Source of the DNA: Tuctoria greenei | Lineage: Eukaryota > Streptophyta > Magnoliopsida > Poales > Poaceae | Length of the DNA stretch: 64,000 bases | Reading direction: 5' to 3' | Assembly: GCA_036927565.1 (NCBI GenBank) | Contig: JAYESD010000008.1 | Span: 115,552,279 to 115,616,278, forward strand | In this document: piece after piece, positions 54,373 through 64,000 of the stretch | Layout of the letters: every line of letters begins with the position of its first letter | Position numbering within the stretch: the first letter of the stretch is position 1 | Translations under genes and position numbers: made by a program | The notes under the pieces: generated by a model | Seen by the model: only the letters and a program-made list of their open reading frames with translations | Told to the model about the DNA's origin: nothing | Database searches by the model: none

Positions 54373-57300
54373 GTTACACGTTTGAGGAAGGAGAACATTT
54401 GGATTGTAGATTCAGGTTGCTCACGCCACATGACCGGTAACAAAAATTGGTTCTCCTCCCTCTCTTTTTTGTCACGTGTAGAGAATGTTACTTTTGCCGA
54501 TAATTCTTCAACTCCTATAATTGCTAAGGGTTCGGTTAGAGTAAATGATCACTACACTTTGAAGGATGTGGCACTTGTCAAAAATTTGAAATACAACTTG
54601 CTTTCTGTTTCACAATTGCTAGATGAAAATCTAGAAATTATTTTCAATAAAAACTGCTGCAAAGTTGTAGGTTCAAATAGTGAGCTTATTTTTAACATGT
54701 CTCGGTTTGGAAGAGTTTTTAAAGCTGATTTTGATATGTCTTCCTCTAAGCATAGGTGTCTAGTTGCTAATGATTCAAAGGACTTATATTTTTGGCATCG
54801 TAGACTTTGTCACGTAGGCTTTGATCACCTAACGCGTGTTAGTGCTCTTGATTGCATACGTGGGCTGCCTAAGCTTAAAGGGGACAAAGAAATTGTGTGC
54901 TCTTCTTGTAGACATGCTAAGATGGTTGCAGGTTCACATACACCTCTCACAATTACCATGACAACTGAACCATGTCAACTTTTGCATCTTGACACCGTAG
55001 GACCTTCACGTGTTCAATCCTTCGGAGGTAAATGGTATGTTCTTGTTATCATTGATGATTATTCTAGATACTCTTGGGTTTACTTTATGGCGTCTAAGAA
55101 TGAAGTTTTTAGTCACTTTAGAACTTTATTTCTTAGATTATCAATTGATCACCCAGGATCATTAAAAGCAATTAGAAGTGATAATGGAACCGAATTTAAA
55201 AATCAATCTTTTGATCACTTTTGTGCTGAAAATAGAATAGATCATCAATTTTCGTCACCATATGTACCTCAACAAAACGGTGTTGTAGAAAGAAAGAACA
55301 GAACCTTAGTTGAGATGGCTAGGACTATGCTTGATGAATATCAAACTCCTAGGAAATTTTGGGCTGATGCGTTAGCAACCGCTTGTTATGTCTCAAATCG
55401 TGTTTTCTTGCGTGCTAAGCTAGGTAAAACACCATATGAGCTTCGGTTTGGACATAGGCCTAGTGTTACACACTTTCGGGTCTTTGGTTGCAAATGCTTT
55501 GTTAAGAAACATGTTAATCTTGATAAATTTGAACCTAGATCCATTGACGGCATGTTTCTTGGTTATCCTCTCATACTAGAGGCTACCGTGTGCTTTTACT
55601 TGACACTAAGAAAATTGTGGAGACTTGTGAAGTGTCTTTTGATGAAGCTAGCCCAGGTACTAGCTCCGATGTTGCAGGACCAGATTCGTATCCTCAGGGG
55701 GAAGGTATTTTCGAAGATAAAGAAGAGCCGGTGACACTGACTGGTAGTTCCGAAGTTGACACGTGTCCAGCTCCGGATATTGAACAAGCTCCGGCTATCA
55801 CCTATGCTGGTCCTGATCATCCTCAAGCCACAAGCTCATCGATTTGTGATGAACATGAAGAAGAAGAAGCTTATGAGACATCCGTTCCCCTACGTTTTTA
55901 CAAAGATCATCCCCCACAACAGATGATTGGAAGCTTGCACGAACGAGTCACACGGTCCAGGTTTTGCGATCCAAACTCTCATGCTCATTCTGCTTTTGTT
56001 GCTTCTTTTGAACCCAAAGATATATCACACGCACTCACTAATGAATCTTGGATTATTGCCATGCAAGAAGAGTTAGAAAATTTTGAAAGAAATAATGTTT
56101 GGAAACTTGTACCTCCACCTCAAGGTCACACTTTAATTGGAACTAAATGGGTATATAAAAATAAACAAAGTGAGGATGGGGTTGTGGTTAGGAATAAGGC
56201 TAGGTTGGTTGCTCAAGGTTTCACTCAAGTTGAAGGTCTAGACTTTGATGAAACTTTTGCTCCCGTTGCTAGATTAGAAGCCATAAGAATTTTGTTAGCT
56301 TTTGCAGCATCTAAAGGTTTTAAGCTATATCAAATGTATGTTAAAAGTGCTTTTCTTAATGGCTACATAGATGAGGAGGTTTATGTCAAACAACCATCGG
56401 GTTTTCAAAATCTAGATTTTCCTAATCATGTTTACAAACTGTCCAAAGCCTTATACGGTCTCAAACAAGCCCCTAGAGCATGGTATGACAGGTTAAAAAC
56501 ATTTTTACTTGAAAAGGGGTTTACCATGGGCAAGGTTGATAAAAATCTTTTTGTGCTTAAGCATGGCAATGCCTCATTATTTGTTCAAGTGTATGTGGAT
56601 GATATTATCTTTGGCTGTGCTTCTCATGATCTTGTGTCCAAGTTTTCAGCAATGATGAGTTCCGAATTTGAAATGAGTATGATGGGTGAACTCACTTACT
56701 TTTTGGGGCTGCAAATCAAGCAAACCAAGGAGGGTACTTTTGTGCATCAAACGAAGTATACCAAAGACCTCCTAAGGCGCTTCAACATGGACAAAAGCAA
56801 GCCTCTTCGGAAACCAATGGGAACAGCAACAACACTTGAACTTGATGAAGATGGTGAATCCGTGGATCAAAAAGAATATAGAAGCATGATTGGATCACTT
56901 TTGTACCTCACGGCATCAAGACCGGACATACAATTCAGCGTATGTCTTTGTGCACGGTTTCAAGCTTCCCCACGTGTTTCACATCGTCAAGCCGTCAAAA
57001 GGATTCTCAGGTACTTACATAGGAACTCAAGAATTTGGCATTTTTCTTCCTTCTTCCTCAACCGTTACTTTGAAAGCTTTTTTGGATGCTGATTTTGGGG
57101 GTTGTAGGATTGATAGGAAAAGTACTTCCAGTGCTTGTCATTTTCTTGGTAATTCTCTTGTTGCTTGGTCCTCTAGAAAACAAAATTCAGTTGCACAATC
57201 CACAGCCGAATCTGAATATGTAGCTGCTGCTAGTGCTTGCTCTCAAATTCTTTGGATTGTTCAAACACTTAAGGACTATGGGGTTGATCTAGATAGTGTT

Positions 57301-57546
57301 CCACTATTCTGTGATAACACTAGTGCCATTTGCATTGCTAAAAACCCCGTGCAACATTCTAGAACTAAGCACATTGATATTAGGTATCACTTTCTCCAAG
57401 ATAACGTTGAAAAAGGAAACATTGTGCTTCATCATGTAGATACCGAACATCAATTGGCTGACATTTTTACAAAACCTTTGGATTTCACTCGTTTTTGTTA
57501 CATTCGTAGTGAAATAGGGGTTATGCATCCTCATGGCTTAAATTGA
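54373..57546 (+). pseudogene. Pol of C2, frameshifted, RT aspartate changed
   Basis: Protease WIVDSGCSRHMTG; integrase WHRRLCHVG (Gly to Cys), HLDTVGPSR, RSDNGTEF, VERKN; one-base loss near 55567 after DGMFLGYP. RT in the next frame: QMYVKSAFLNG, where C1 has QMDVKSAFLNG (Tyr codon 56337-56339, motif A catalytic aspartate), then YVDDIIFG intact. One-base gain near 57019, after which RNase H (FLDADFGG, AESEYVAA) and QLADIFTKPL run to 57546. Length and order match C1 pol. Confidence 0.92.
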
Positions 57547-58553
57547 GGGGGAGTTTTTGAAACTTGGGAAGTCTATGTGTGAATCTGAAATTAAAATAAT
57601 ATGAGCATAGTATTTCATACATATATGACTTTGTGATTCCTTTTACATGCTGAAAGTTCTTACTACATTACTCGTGTTATACATTTTGTAGTTTTTGCCA
57701 TGTCTAGTAATTGGAATAATTACTTACACTAAATCTGGTCATGGTCGAACTTTCTTGCTGTTTTGAACTTGTTGCATGCTCACAAATGCTTTTAATTATC
57801 AAGAATACATCAAGTAATCAACTCACATGTTGAGTTTTTATGAACAAATATAAATTGAGAAAAGATCAAGAGAATATGCATGCATCACACTTCTTCTTTT
57901 GAGATAGCTTGTCGTTGCACTTAGATATGAACTTGGAAGAAGTTGTGTATGACTAAAACCATGTCCTTAAGCTTCTGATTGTCAAATGACATAGGCTTGG
58001 CTTGGTTGGTTAGAATAAGGCAGATGCGCATATAATCTCTTGCAAATATCATATGATCTAAATTTGTGATTTGAAAAATAATAAAATGCAGCAACTAGTG
58101 TCATGCTTTCAAGTTATGAAATAGTTAAGTTTGTGAGATCATGACTTGCTTAAATTGAAAATTACATATGATCTCTAGCATGGCTTACACTACTTTATGT
58201 ATCTCATTGATGTGATAGTGTAAGTTACTTGATAGTATGACTTGGATGAGCTTTGTTTATATGTATATGTTATAATATGCTCATAACAACTAAAGGGGGA
58301 GAGATAAATTGTTTATATCTCATGACTTGCTGAATACATTGTCAAAGGGGGAGAGATAAGCATGAAGAGAGAGAGAATATGTGCATAAGGAGAGATAATA
58401 AAGGGGGAGAGATAATATGGGATAATTTTTCTTCTCTTTTTACTTTTGATTTACAAAGGTGGAGAAATTGTTTTTGTTTTCAAAACTTTTATGTGAATAA
58501 GCCAATGTTCGGTTTTTAAATGGTGTTGCCAATGCATTCATCAAGGGGGAGAT
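57547..58553 (+). other. C2 3' untranslated region and PPT
   Basis: No gene. Purine tracts of the AAGGGGGAGAGATAA type near 58293, 58345 and 58390, GAGGGGGAG at the pol stop, and the LTR-adjacent PPT TCAAGGGGGAGAT (58541-58553). Closely follows C1 15663-16696. Confidence 0.82.
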
Positions 58554-60386
58554 TGTAAGACCTATGTGTGCTGAATACATTGGCTTGTAGTGAATACACT
58601 TGGCTTTGATGATTAAAGTTTTAAATATCACCAAAACACCTTTTTATCAAGGTCCAACTCTAGCTCCGAGCTACAGCAAGGTCCGACAGTAGGTCCGACT
58701 TGTTTTGGGTAGCTCCGGCTATGTTAGATGCTAGGTCCGGCTTCTTGGTAAGGTCCGACTAGCTTTGGATAGCTCCGGTGAGCTTTATCTTTAGCTCCGG
58801 CATGTCTTTGATAGCTCCGGCATATACTTGATAGCTCCGGCATGCTTTTGCTAAGCTCCGACGTACTTTGTCTAGCTTTGGTTTTGGATTGACTAGTTTT
58901 GACTAGTTTTTGGTAAGCTCCGGTGCTAGGATCTACTAGTTTTGGAAAGCTCCGGCGCTAGGTTCTACTAGCTTTTGTTAACTCCGGCTCAAGCTCCGGG
59001 TTGCTCTGTCCAGAACTTGACCTAAGTGCTTCTGCTTTTCATTTGCAATGTTTCGTACTTGCTTTACATTATTGGAAAGATTGCTTAGTATTCATTTGCT
59101 AAGTTTTTGGTGCGTTTTGGATGATATGGTTGATATCGTTTCTACTGTGGTTTTGCAACATGCTTATGTGAGGTTCTCACGTAAGGTGTTGTGTTCGGAA
59201 CTAACTTGAGTCAAGTCGAGGACTTGGGCTAGTATAGATTGGTTGTTTATTCATGTGCAGGTGTTGCTTGAGTTCAAGTCATGGCTGGTGACGGGATCCA
59301 TTGGACTAGTCTCAGGGAGGAGATGAGGTTCCAACAACCAAGTTCGGGAGGAACTGTGATTGAGCGGGTCAGGAGGTCGCGCAGGATGATTGAATCAAGG
59401 GCAGTGCATATGAAGGTCAAAGGAAGGTGTTTGCACGTGTGCATGAGGTTCATGACATGGCAATATGATTCTAGAGACGGATTATGGAAGGAAGATCTGA
59501 TCGGAAGGATCGGATCGTATCGGTTGAAGACTTAGGCTGCTAGCTGAGTCAGTTATGGCTCAGTATGGAAAGTATCGAGTTGGTTATGTTAGGATTTCGT
59601 GTGGGTCACGAATTTGAGTTGTTTAGGAATGTGGGATACGTTCCTAAGGTGTTTGGAAGTCTTAAGGTTGCTTCTATCTGCGTATAGAAGAATCTTGAGC
59701 AGTTATGGAAAGTTCCGATCGGATTAGGATTAGAGTCCTAGTTGAGATTGGGATGGCCTAAGGGCTGGTTATATAAACAAGGGAGCCTAGAGCTCGTGGT
59801 GCACGACTTTGGGGGCTGTTCCTCTTGTGTTTTATTGAATAAAATTCGTAGTTTGAAGGAACTTTTGTGCCTTGTTCGTCCGACTTGTTTCAGACAAGTT
59901 TTACTCATCGAGTTTCTGGACAGCACTACCTTTCGTCGGTGGTTTTATCATAACTCCAGGTTTATTGATCCAATTGACGTGATTCTTTTTGGGTTGTCTT
60001 CACAACTTGATTGTCTATCACCTGTTAAAATTTCATGGTCATTGGATCTGTGGTTTCTGCGCTACACGAGTTTCTTTGCGGCATTCCAGAAACTGTTTTT
60101 CTCGGGAAGGTCAGATTGATCATAGTCTGATCTTTCGATCATAACTTGAGTTTTTCTCGACGGATTTGAGTAATTCTTTTTGTGTTGTCTTCGTGACTTG
60201 ATTCTCTCTGATATATACCACTTTTGTCACGGTGAAACACGTTTAGATTAGTCTCATACACGATTTCTTTAACAGATCGTTTTTCTAACGAAGGGATTAG
60301 GGTTTTATTGTTTCCGCTGCGTAAGATTTTTAAATCTACCATTTACCCCCCCTCTGGTAGCTTTTCACGTGCTCTTCGATCCTACA
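58554..60386 (+). repeat. C2 3' LTR
   Basis: 1833 bp, partner of 50161-52010. AGCTCCGGC array 58650-59035; small U3 ORF open at 59281-59535 (84 codons); TATA box TTATATAAAC near 59769-59778; C7 tract at 60346-60352 in the U5 motif. Confidence 0.94.
59769..59778 (+). promoter_or_regulatory. TATA box of C2 3' LTR
   Basis: TTATATAAAC, same context as 51387. Read-through from here would give antisense RNA across Tat copy B pol and gag. Confidence 0.7.
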
Positions 60387-60944
60387 GATAAGCTCTCCAA
60401 AAGTTTTGTACATAGCTCGCACAAATGTTGAAGCAGCATTTTTGAGATTGAATAGCATGACAGTGTAACAATATAATCCATCTACTGTGATAAAGGAAGT
60501 ATGCTCTTCATATTCCCTAGACATTCTGATTTGATGATACCCAGAATATGCGTCTAAGAAACACAATAATTCACACCTGGAGGTAGAATCCACTATTTGA
60601 TCTATTCTAGGTAGTGGGAATGGATCCTTTGGACATGCCTTATTCAGTGTAGTGTAGTCGATACACATCCGAAGCTTCCCACCGGCCTTGGGTACAACGA
60701 ATGGGTTTGCCAGCCATTTTGGGGGGAAGACTTTCTGGATGAATCCAGCTTCAAGCAACTTCTTCACTTCTTGAAATATGAAGTTCTGTCGCTCTACTGA
60801 TTGCTTCCGAGGCTTCTGATATACAGGTCGAGCGTCGGGATAAATCTTCAGATTGTGCTCGATCACTTCCCTAGGGATCCCAGACATTTGTGATGGTTGC
60901 CAGGCAAACACGTCGACATTAGCCCGGAGGAAAGTGATGAGCAC
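60387..60944 (-). pseudogene. Tat copy B RT, N-terminal part
   Basis: GATAA at 60387-60391 is the right C2 target duplication. On the minus strand from 60944: FLRANVDVFAWQPSQM, VKKLLEAGFIQKVF, KWLANPFVVPKAGGKLRMCIDYTTLNKACP, FLDAYSGYHQIRMSR, NAASTFVRAMYKTFGEL, then C2. The copy A equivalent is 42927-43460. Open over ~200 codons; FNLKNAAST has a substitution in the usual FGLKNA word. Confidence 0.9.
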
Positions 60945-62951
60945 GAGTTCCTATTTTTCGCTCAGACCTCCTGACATACGGGTGGTCTGAGTAGTGTCGG
61001 AACCAATTTGGATGACTTTGATGGGAATGTCGGTGTCGCCACTTGGTTGCACACGAGGTGCGGAGGTTGAGCCTCGATGACGAATGCTCGGAGGCATCGG
61101 AGCTTGCTCCTTTCTGGATTCTTCCTCTTGCGCTATAGCAAGCGCGTGGAGTTCTTCCATAGCAGTAACTCCAGCGGTACGATCTTTGTGGATCCGGAGA
61201 ACACCTGAGGGTGTTGGCATCTTCAACACCATGTAGCCATAATGAGTAGCAGCCATGAATTTGTACAAAGCAAATCTGCCCAGGATGACATTGAAGGGTA
61301 AGTTGATCTGCGCCACGTCGAAGATCAACTTCTCGGTCGTGTAATTCTCCCGAGTCCCAAAGGTCACTGGGAGAGTTATGGCACCGAGTGGAGTTACGGC
61401 CCTCGAACCTACTCTGGAAAATGGTCGGGAGGGGCAAAGATCCAAAGGTCGGAGTTGAAGCTTGACAAAGTCCTCAAAGCTTATGAGGTTCAACCCCGAA
61501 CCTTCGTCCACCATTACATGGTGGAGCTGGATGTTGTTGATGGTCGGAGATACCATCAATGGAAGTTGGTCAGCTCCAATCATGTTCCGAGGGAAGTCTG
61601 AAGCATCGAAAGTGATGGCAGTGTCTATCCACTTCCGGTGAGGCTCTGCCCTGGTGGTGGGAGCTACAGAGGCCATGTCCCGCCGCATTGTCTTGAGGAC
61701 ACGGCTGGAGGTGATGTCCCACGAACCACCAAAGATGGTGTTCATGGTCTTCCGGTGCTCGTTGTCGGAGACACCGGAGTCGTCATCAACGGAGGTGTAA
61801 ACAACCTTCAAGACCTTTTTAGGGTCCTAGAAGCCTAAGTACTCTTTAGTCAGAGCTTCATCGACTTTTTGCTTTCCTTCCCTTTGACGGAAAGGAGCTT
61901 CTTCCCGGCGCTTGTTGTAGCGCTCGGCAAGGTTCTGGACCTCTCGGCAGCCTTCCAGGTTGTGGCTGTTCGTCTTGTGTATCGGACAAAACATCTTGGA
62001 GCTGCCACTGTCTTCAGACGACGACCAAGATCATTTTTCGCGGCGTGGCCCCTGGCCACCCGAAGGTGCAGCAACGGCTGCAGTGGGTGTGCCGGCCGAT
62101 GACTTCTTTTTGCTGTTGGACTTTTTCTTCGACTTGCCACTCCCGGAGGTAGCGGCTTCACCCTTGGAAGACTTTTTGTTGTCCTTCGGGGGTGGTGGGG
62201 AGAGCATTTCACGGCCCTCCACAGCCTTCGCGCACTTGTCTGCCAGACTGAAGAGTTCCGTGACGTTGGTGACTTCCTTAGTCGCCATCTTCTCCATCAT
62301 CTTCTTGTCTCGAACGCCCTATCTGAATGCCACAATAACAGAAGCGTTTGAGATAGAAGGAATGGTATTTGGTACCTGGAGATCCTCTGGTTGAAGGATC
62401 GAAGGGACTCTCCCCTTTTTGCTTGACAGCAAAAAGGTCCAATTCGGTGTCTGGTCGGGTGTATGAGCTCCTGAAGATGGCGGTGAATTGTTGGCACAAC
62501 TCCGCCCAACTGTTGATGGAGTCAGGCGGAAGACTCAAGAACCAAGACCTGACGGTCGCAGTCAAATCCACAGGGAAATAATTGGCCATCACGATCTCAT
62601 TTCCCCCAGCTGCAAGGATAGCGGTGGAGTAAATTTGGAGAATTTCGGCGAGATTGACAGTCCTGTCAAATTTCTGTGGCAGGCGAGGCCGGAACTTCTG
62701 CGGCCATCTCACCATGCGTAGGTGCATGGCCAAGGCAGAACAGCCTCCTCCTACTCCTTCGGGAGCAGGAGTGTCCCGAGCCTCTCGCCTCTCGCGAGCA
62801 CGCTCGATGTGGACACGACCATCCTGTTGACGGTAACGGCGATCGAGCTCCGCCCAGAGGTTATGAGTCAAAAGCTTGGTTACCGAGTACGTCGCGCCCC
62901 GGAAGGTAGCGACATCGCCAGTTGAGACACAACACACATTACAGACTTGGG
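60945..62951 (-). pseudogene. Tat copy B gag and protease
   Basis: Gag from about 62951 (5' part lost at the LTR junction): LWAELDRRYRQQDGRVHIERAR, then a core with AAGGNEIVMANYFPVDL, WFLSLPPDSINSWAELCQQF (about 62480-62570), a frameshifted VRDKKMMEKMATK region, a Lys/Ser-rich basic stretch, and a Tat-type CPIHKTNSHNLEGC zinc motif near 61960-62000. Protease: HHVMVDEGSGLNLISFEDF near 61480-61530, where DEGS replaces the usual DTGS/DGGS form. Breaks near 62310, 62030, a stop near 61830, and a shift near 60950. Supplies the region deleted from copy A. Confidence 0.87.
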
Positions 62952-63702
62952 CCTGATGGAGTCTATGGTTAGTCCCGGTGCTGCCACGTGTATCATACAA
63001 CCGGAGCTACATTCCATACATGGGAAATCTTCGGACTAAATACCTGGGTGGCACCCCTGGACCTAACCCCCGACAGAGGAAAGCTCCAGTACTGACATGT
63101 GTACAATAGCTTCGGGCCTACCCGTCCTAGACGGTAAGCTCCGGAGCTGCCACGCGTCTATCCGCCAGACCTTCAACTTCAGCAGGCTGATTGGTGGACC
63201 TCCAACGGCTCGGACCTTCAAGGGACATTAAAGCTTCAAGACTCGACTATGTGTCATTAGTGCTATCTTAATGACACACTATGATAGGACCTTTAATACA
63301 AGTAACGCCACCATCAATACGCGTTACCACGCTGTTAAGGGTAATCAAGTACATTAATAGTGTATTAAGCATCAGTAACCGCCAGAGCCACATGTCGGGC
63401 AAGGCAACGATGTAACGACCAGTCCTTGTGCTATAAAAGGACTGGTCGAGCGATACACGGGGGAGGGCTCCACACACTTCCACACGCACTCAAGACACTC
63501 TAGTCTCTGACACTCCAGCGCTCAAACGCTCAATACAACAACACACATCCGTGGAGTAGGGTATTACGCTCAGGCAGCCCGAACCACTTAAATTCTCGTG
63601 TCAACTTGCCACCTTGTTCTGAATCTATGCGCGCCCACAACCGAACTACAAACTCCTCGGGCTGCCAACGGTAGTACCGGGAGAATTGGCGGAACCAAAC
63701 TC

Positions 63703-63707
<5 letters not shown>
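62952..63707 (+). repeat. 3' LTR of the Tat composite, 5'-truncated
   Basis: Plus-strand LTR matching 41222-41972, starting at TCTATGGTTAGTCCCGG and ending CTCCAACA. The first ~116 bp are missing. The junction to copy B gag (GACTTGGGCCTGATGGAG|TCTATGG) shows no PPT. TATA box CTATAAAAGG at 63431-63440. Confidence 0.88.
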
Positions 63708-63708
<1 letters not shown>

Positions 63709-63779
<71 letters not shown>

Positions 63780-64000
63780 TACATAGATATGTGCCAACCT
63801 CTAATACAAACCCAAAAAAATTTGAGTATGAAATGTTAATTCAAATGATTAATAAACTATTTGTGTCCGAATCACCTTCAAAACAAAATTCAAATTATAC
63901 ACTAAATTATTGAACTTCCTCTCCCTGGGTTGAACCCAATTTCTCCCTTTTTTCCTCCTTTTCATGTTCGGTCCGCCATCCCATTTTCCTTTGTGCTGTC
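63709..64000 (+). repeat. (TA)n tract and continuation of the Tekay/Del-like LTR
   Basis: TA tract 63709-63776, then AT-rich DNA (CAAAAAAATTTGAGTATG-like, AATTCAAATTATACAC) of the kind found in Tekay/Del LTRs, running off the window. Continuity with 40944-41105 is inferred from the shared TA tract. No gene. Confidence 0.65.

Larger units (their letters stand above)
50161..60386 (+). mobile_element. Copia (Sire/Maximus-like) element C2, complete with both LTRs
   Basis: 10,226 bp on the plus strand: LTR 50161-52010, PBS, gag, pol, 3' region with PPT, LTR 58554-60386, GATAA duplications. Same family as C1. The two LTRs are highly similar, but the coding region has at least seven lesions, including a changed RT aspartate, so it is structurally complete but non-autonomous. 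Inserted in the RT of Tat copy B. Confidence 0.95.
41106..63707. mobile_element. Tat-type gypsy composite: plus copy A, inverted copy B, flanking plus-strand LTRs
   Basis: A 22.6-kb unit between two TA tracts. Left to right: plus LTR (41106-41972), PBS, deleted gag, pol A (plus, to 46317), 3' region, an unknown ~280-bp segment, pol/gag B on the minus strand (47925-62951, interrupted by C2), then a plus-strand LTR lacking its first ~116 bp (62952-63707). Both outer LTRs point the same way, so the outer element is A. B is an inverted relative that has lost both its LTRs, or the middle was inverted and rearranged. Dual RNase H domains identify the Tat clade. Confidence 0.8.

Noticed and set aside
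63530..63797. Ile/Tyr repeat ORFs over (TA)n on both strands (also 40974-41237)
   Set aside because: Pure dinucleotide translation.

Overview
The window is plant repeat DNA, most likely from a large grass genome. It is almost entirely nested LTR retrotransposons in several states of decay. I see no host protein-coding gene, no tRNA or rRNA gene and no prokaryotic feature. The plant assignment rests on the families: Ty1/copia elements of the Sire/Maximus type primed by initiator-Met tRNA (TGGTATCAGAGC), a centromeric-retrotransposon-like chromovirus, a Tekay/Del-like chromovirus, and Tat-type Ty3/gypsy elements with a second RNase H. The panicoid-grass guess is inference from resemblance to maize Opie/Ji-like elements and could not be searched.

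Layout. (1) 1-18514, plus strand: a Sire-like copia element (C1), cut at the left window edge. It is split at 770/11757 by a complete Opie/Maximus-like element (Max1, minus strand, 771-11752) with target duplication CAAAT. Max1 has two ~1.43-kb LTRs, PBS, PPT, an open pol, a damaged gag and an env-like extra ORF behind its own promoter-like segment. (2) 18515-21568, minus: part of a Tat-like element lacking visible coding capacity, with PBS and one LTR. (3) 21569-24666: decayed unassigned DNA ending in an Athila-like gag relic. (4) 24667-29884, plus: a CRM-like gypsy element (LTR, leader, gag, protease, most of RT/RNase H) cut off at a short-homology junction. (5) 29878-38955, minus: a second, older Maximus element (Max2) that has lost its 3' LTR. 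(6) 39120-41105 and 63709-64000, plus: a Tekay/Del-like pol relic and its LTR. The LTR is split inside a (TA)n tract by (7) 41106-63707, a Tat-type composite: plus-strand LTR, deleted gag and dead pol (copy A), an inverted second copy (B, minus) and a truncated plus-strand LTR. Copy B is itself interrupted by (8) 50161-60386, a structurally complete copia element (C2, plus strand, target duplication GATAA) of the same family as C1.

How the parts relate. The nesting gives an order: Tekay/Del, then Tat, then C2; Tat-like, then C1, then Max1. The only uninterrupted pol frame is in Max1. Max2, C2 and Tat-A each also carry a changed RT active-site aspartate. The most interesting structural points are: the env-like ORF of Max1 with a TATA box and an LTR-like palindrome array directly upstream; a UAG codon at the gag-pol border kept in both C copies; an in-frame minisatellite inside the Tat RNase H; and a kilobase-scale inverted Tat pair that could fold into dsRNA.
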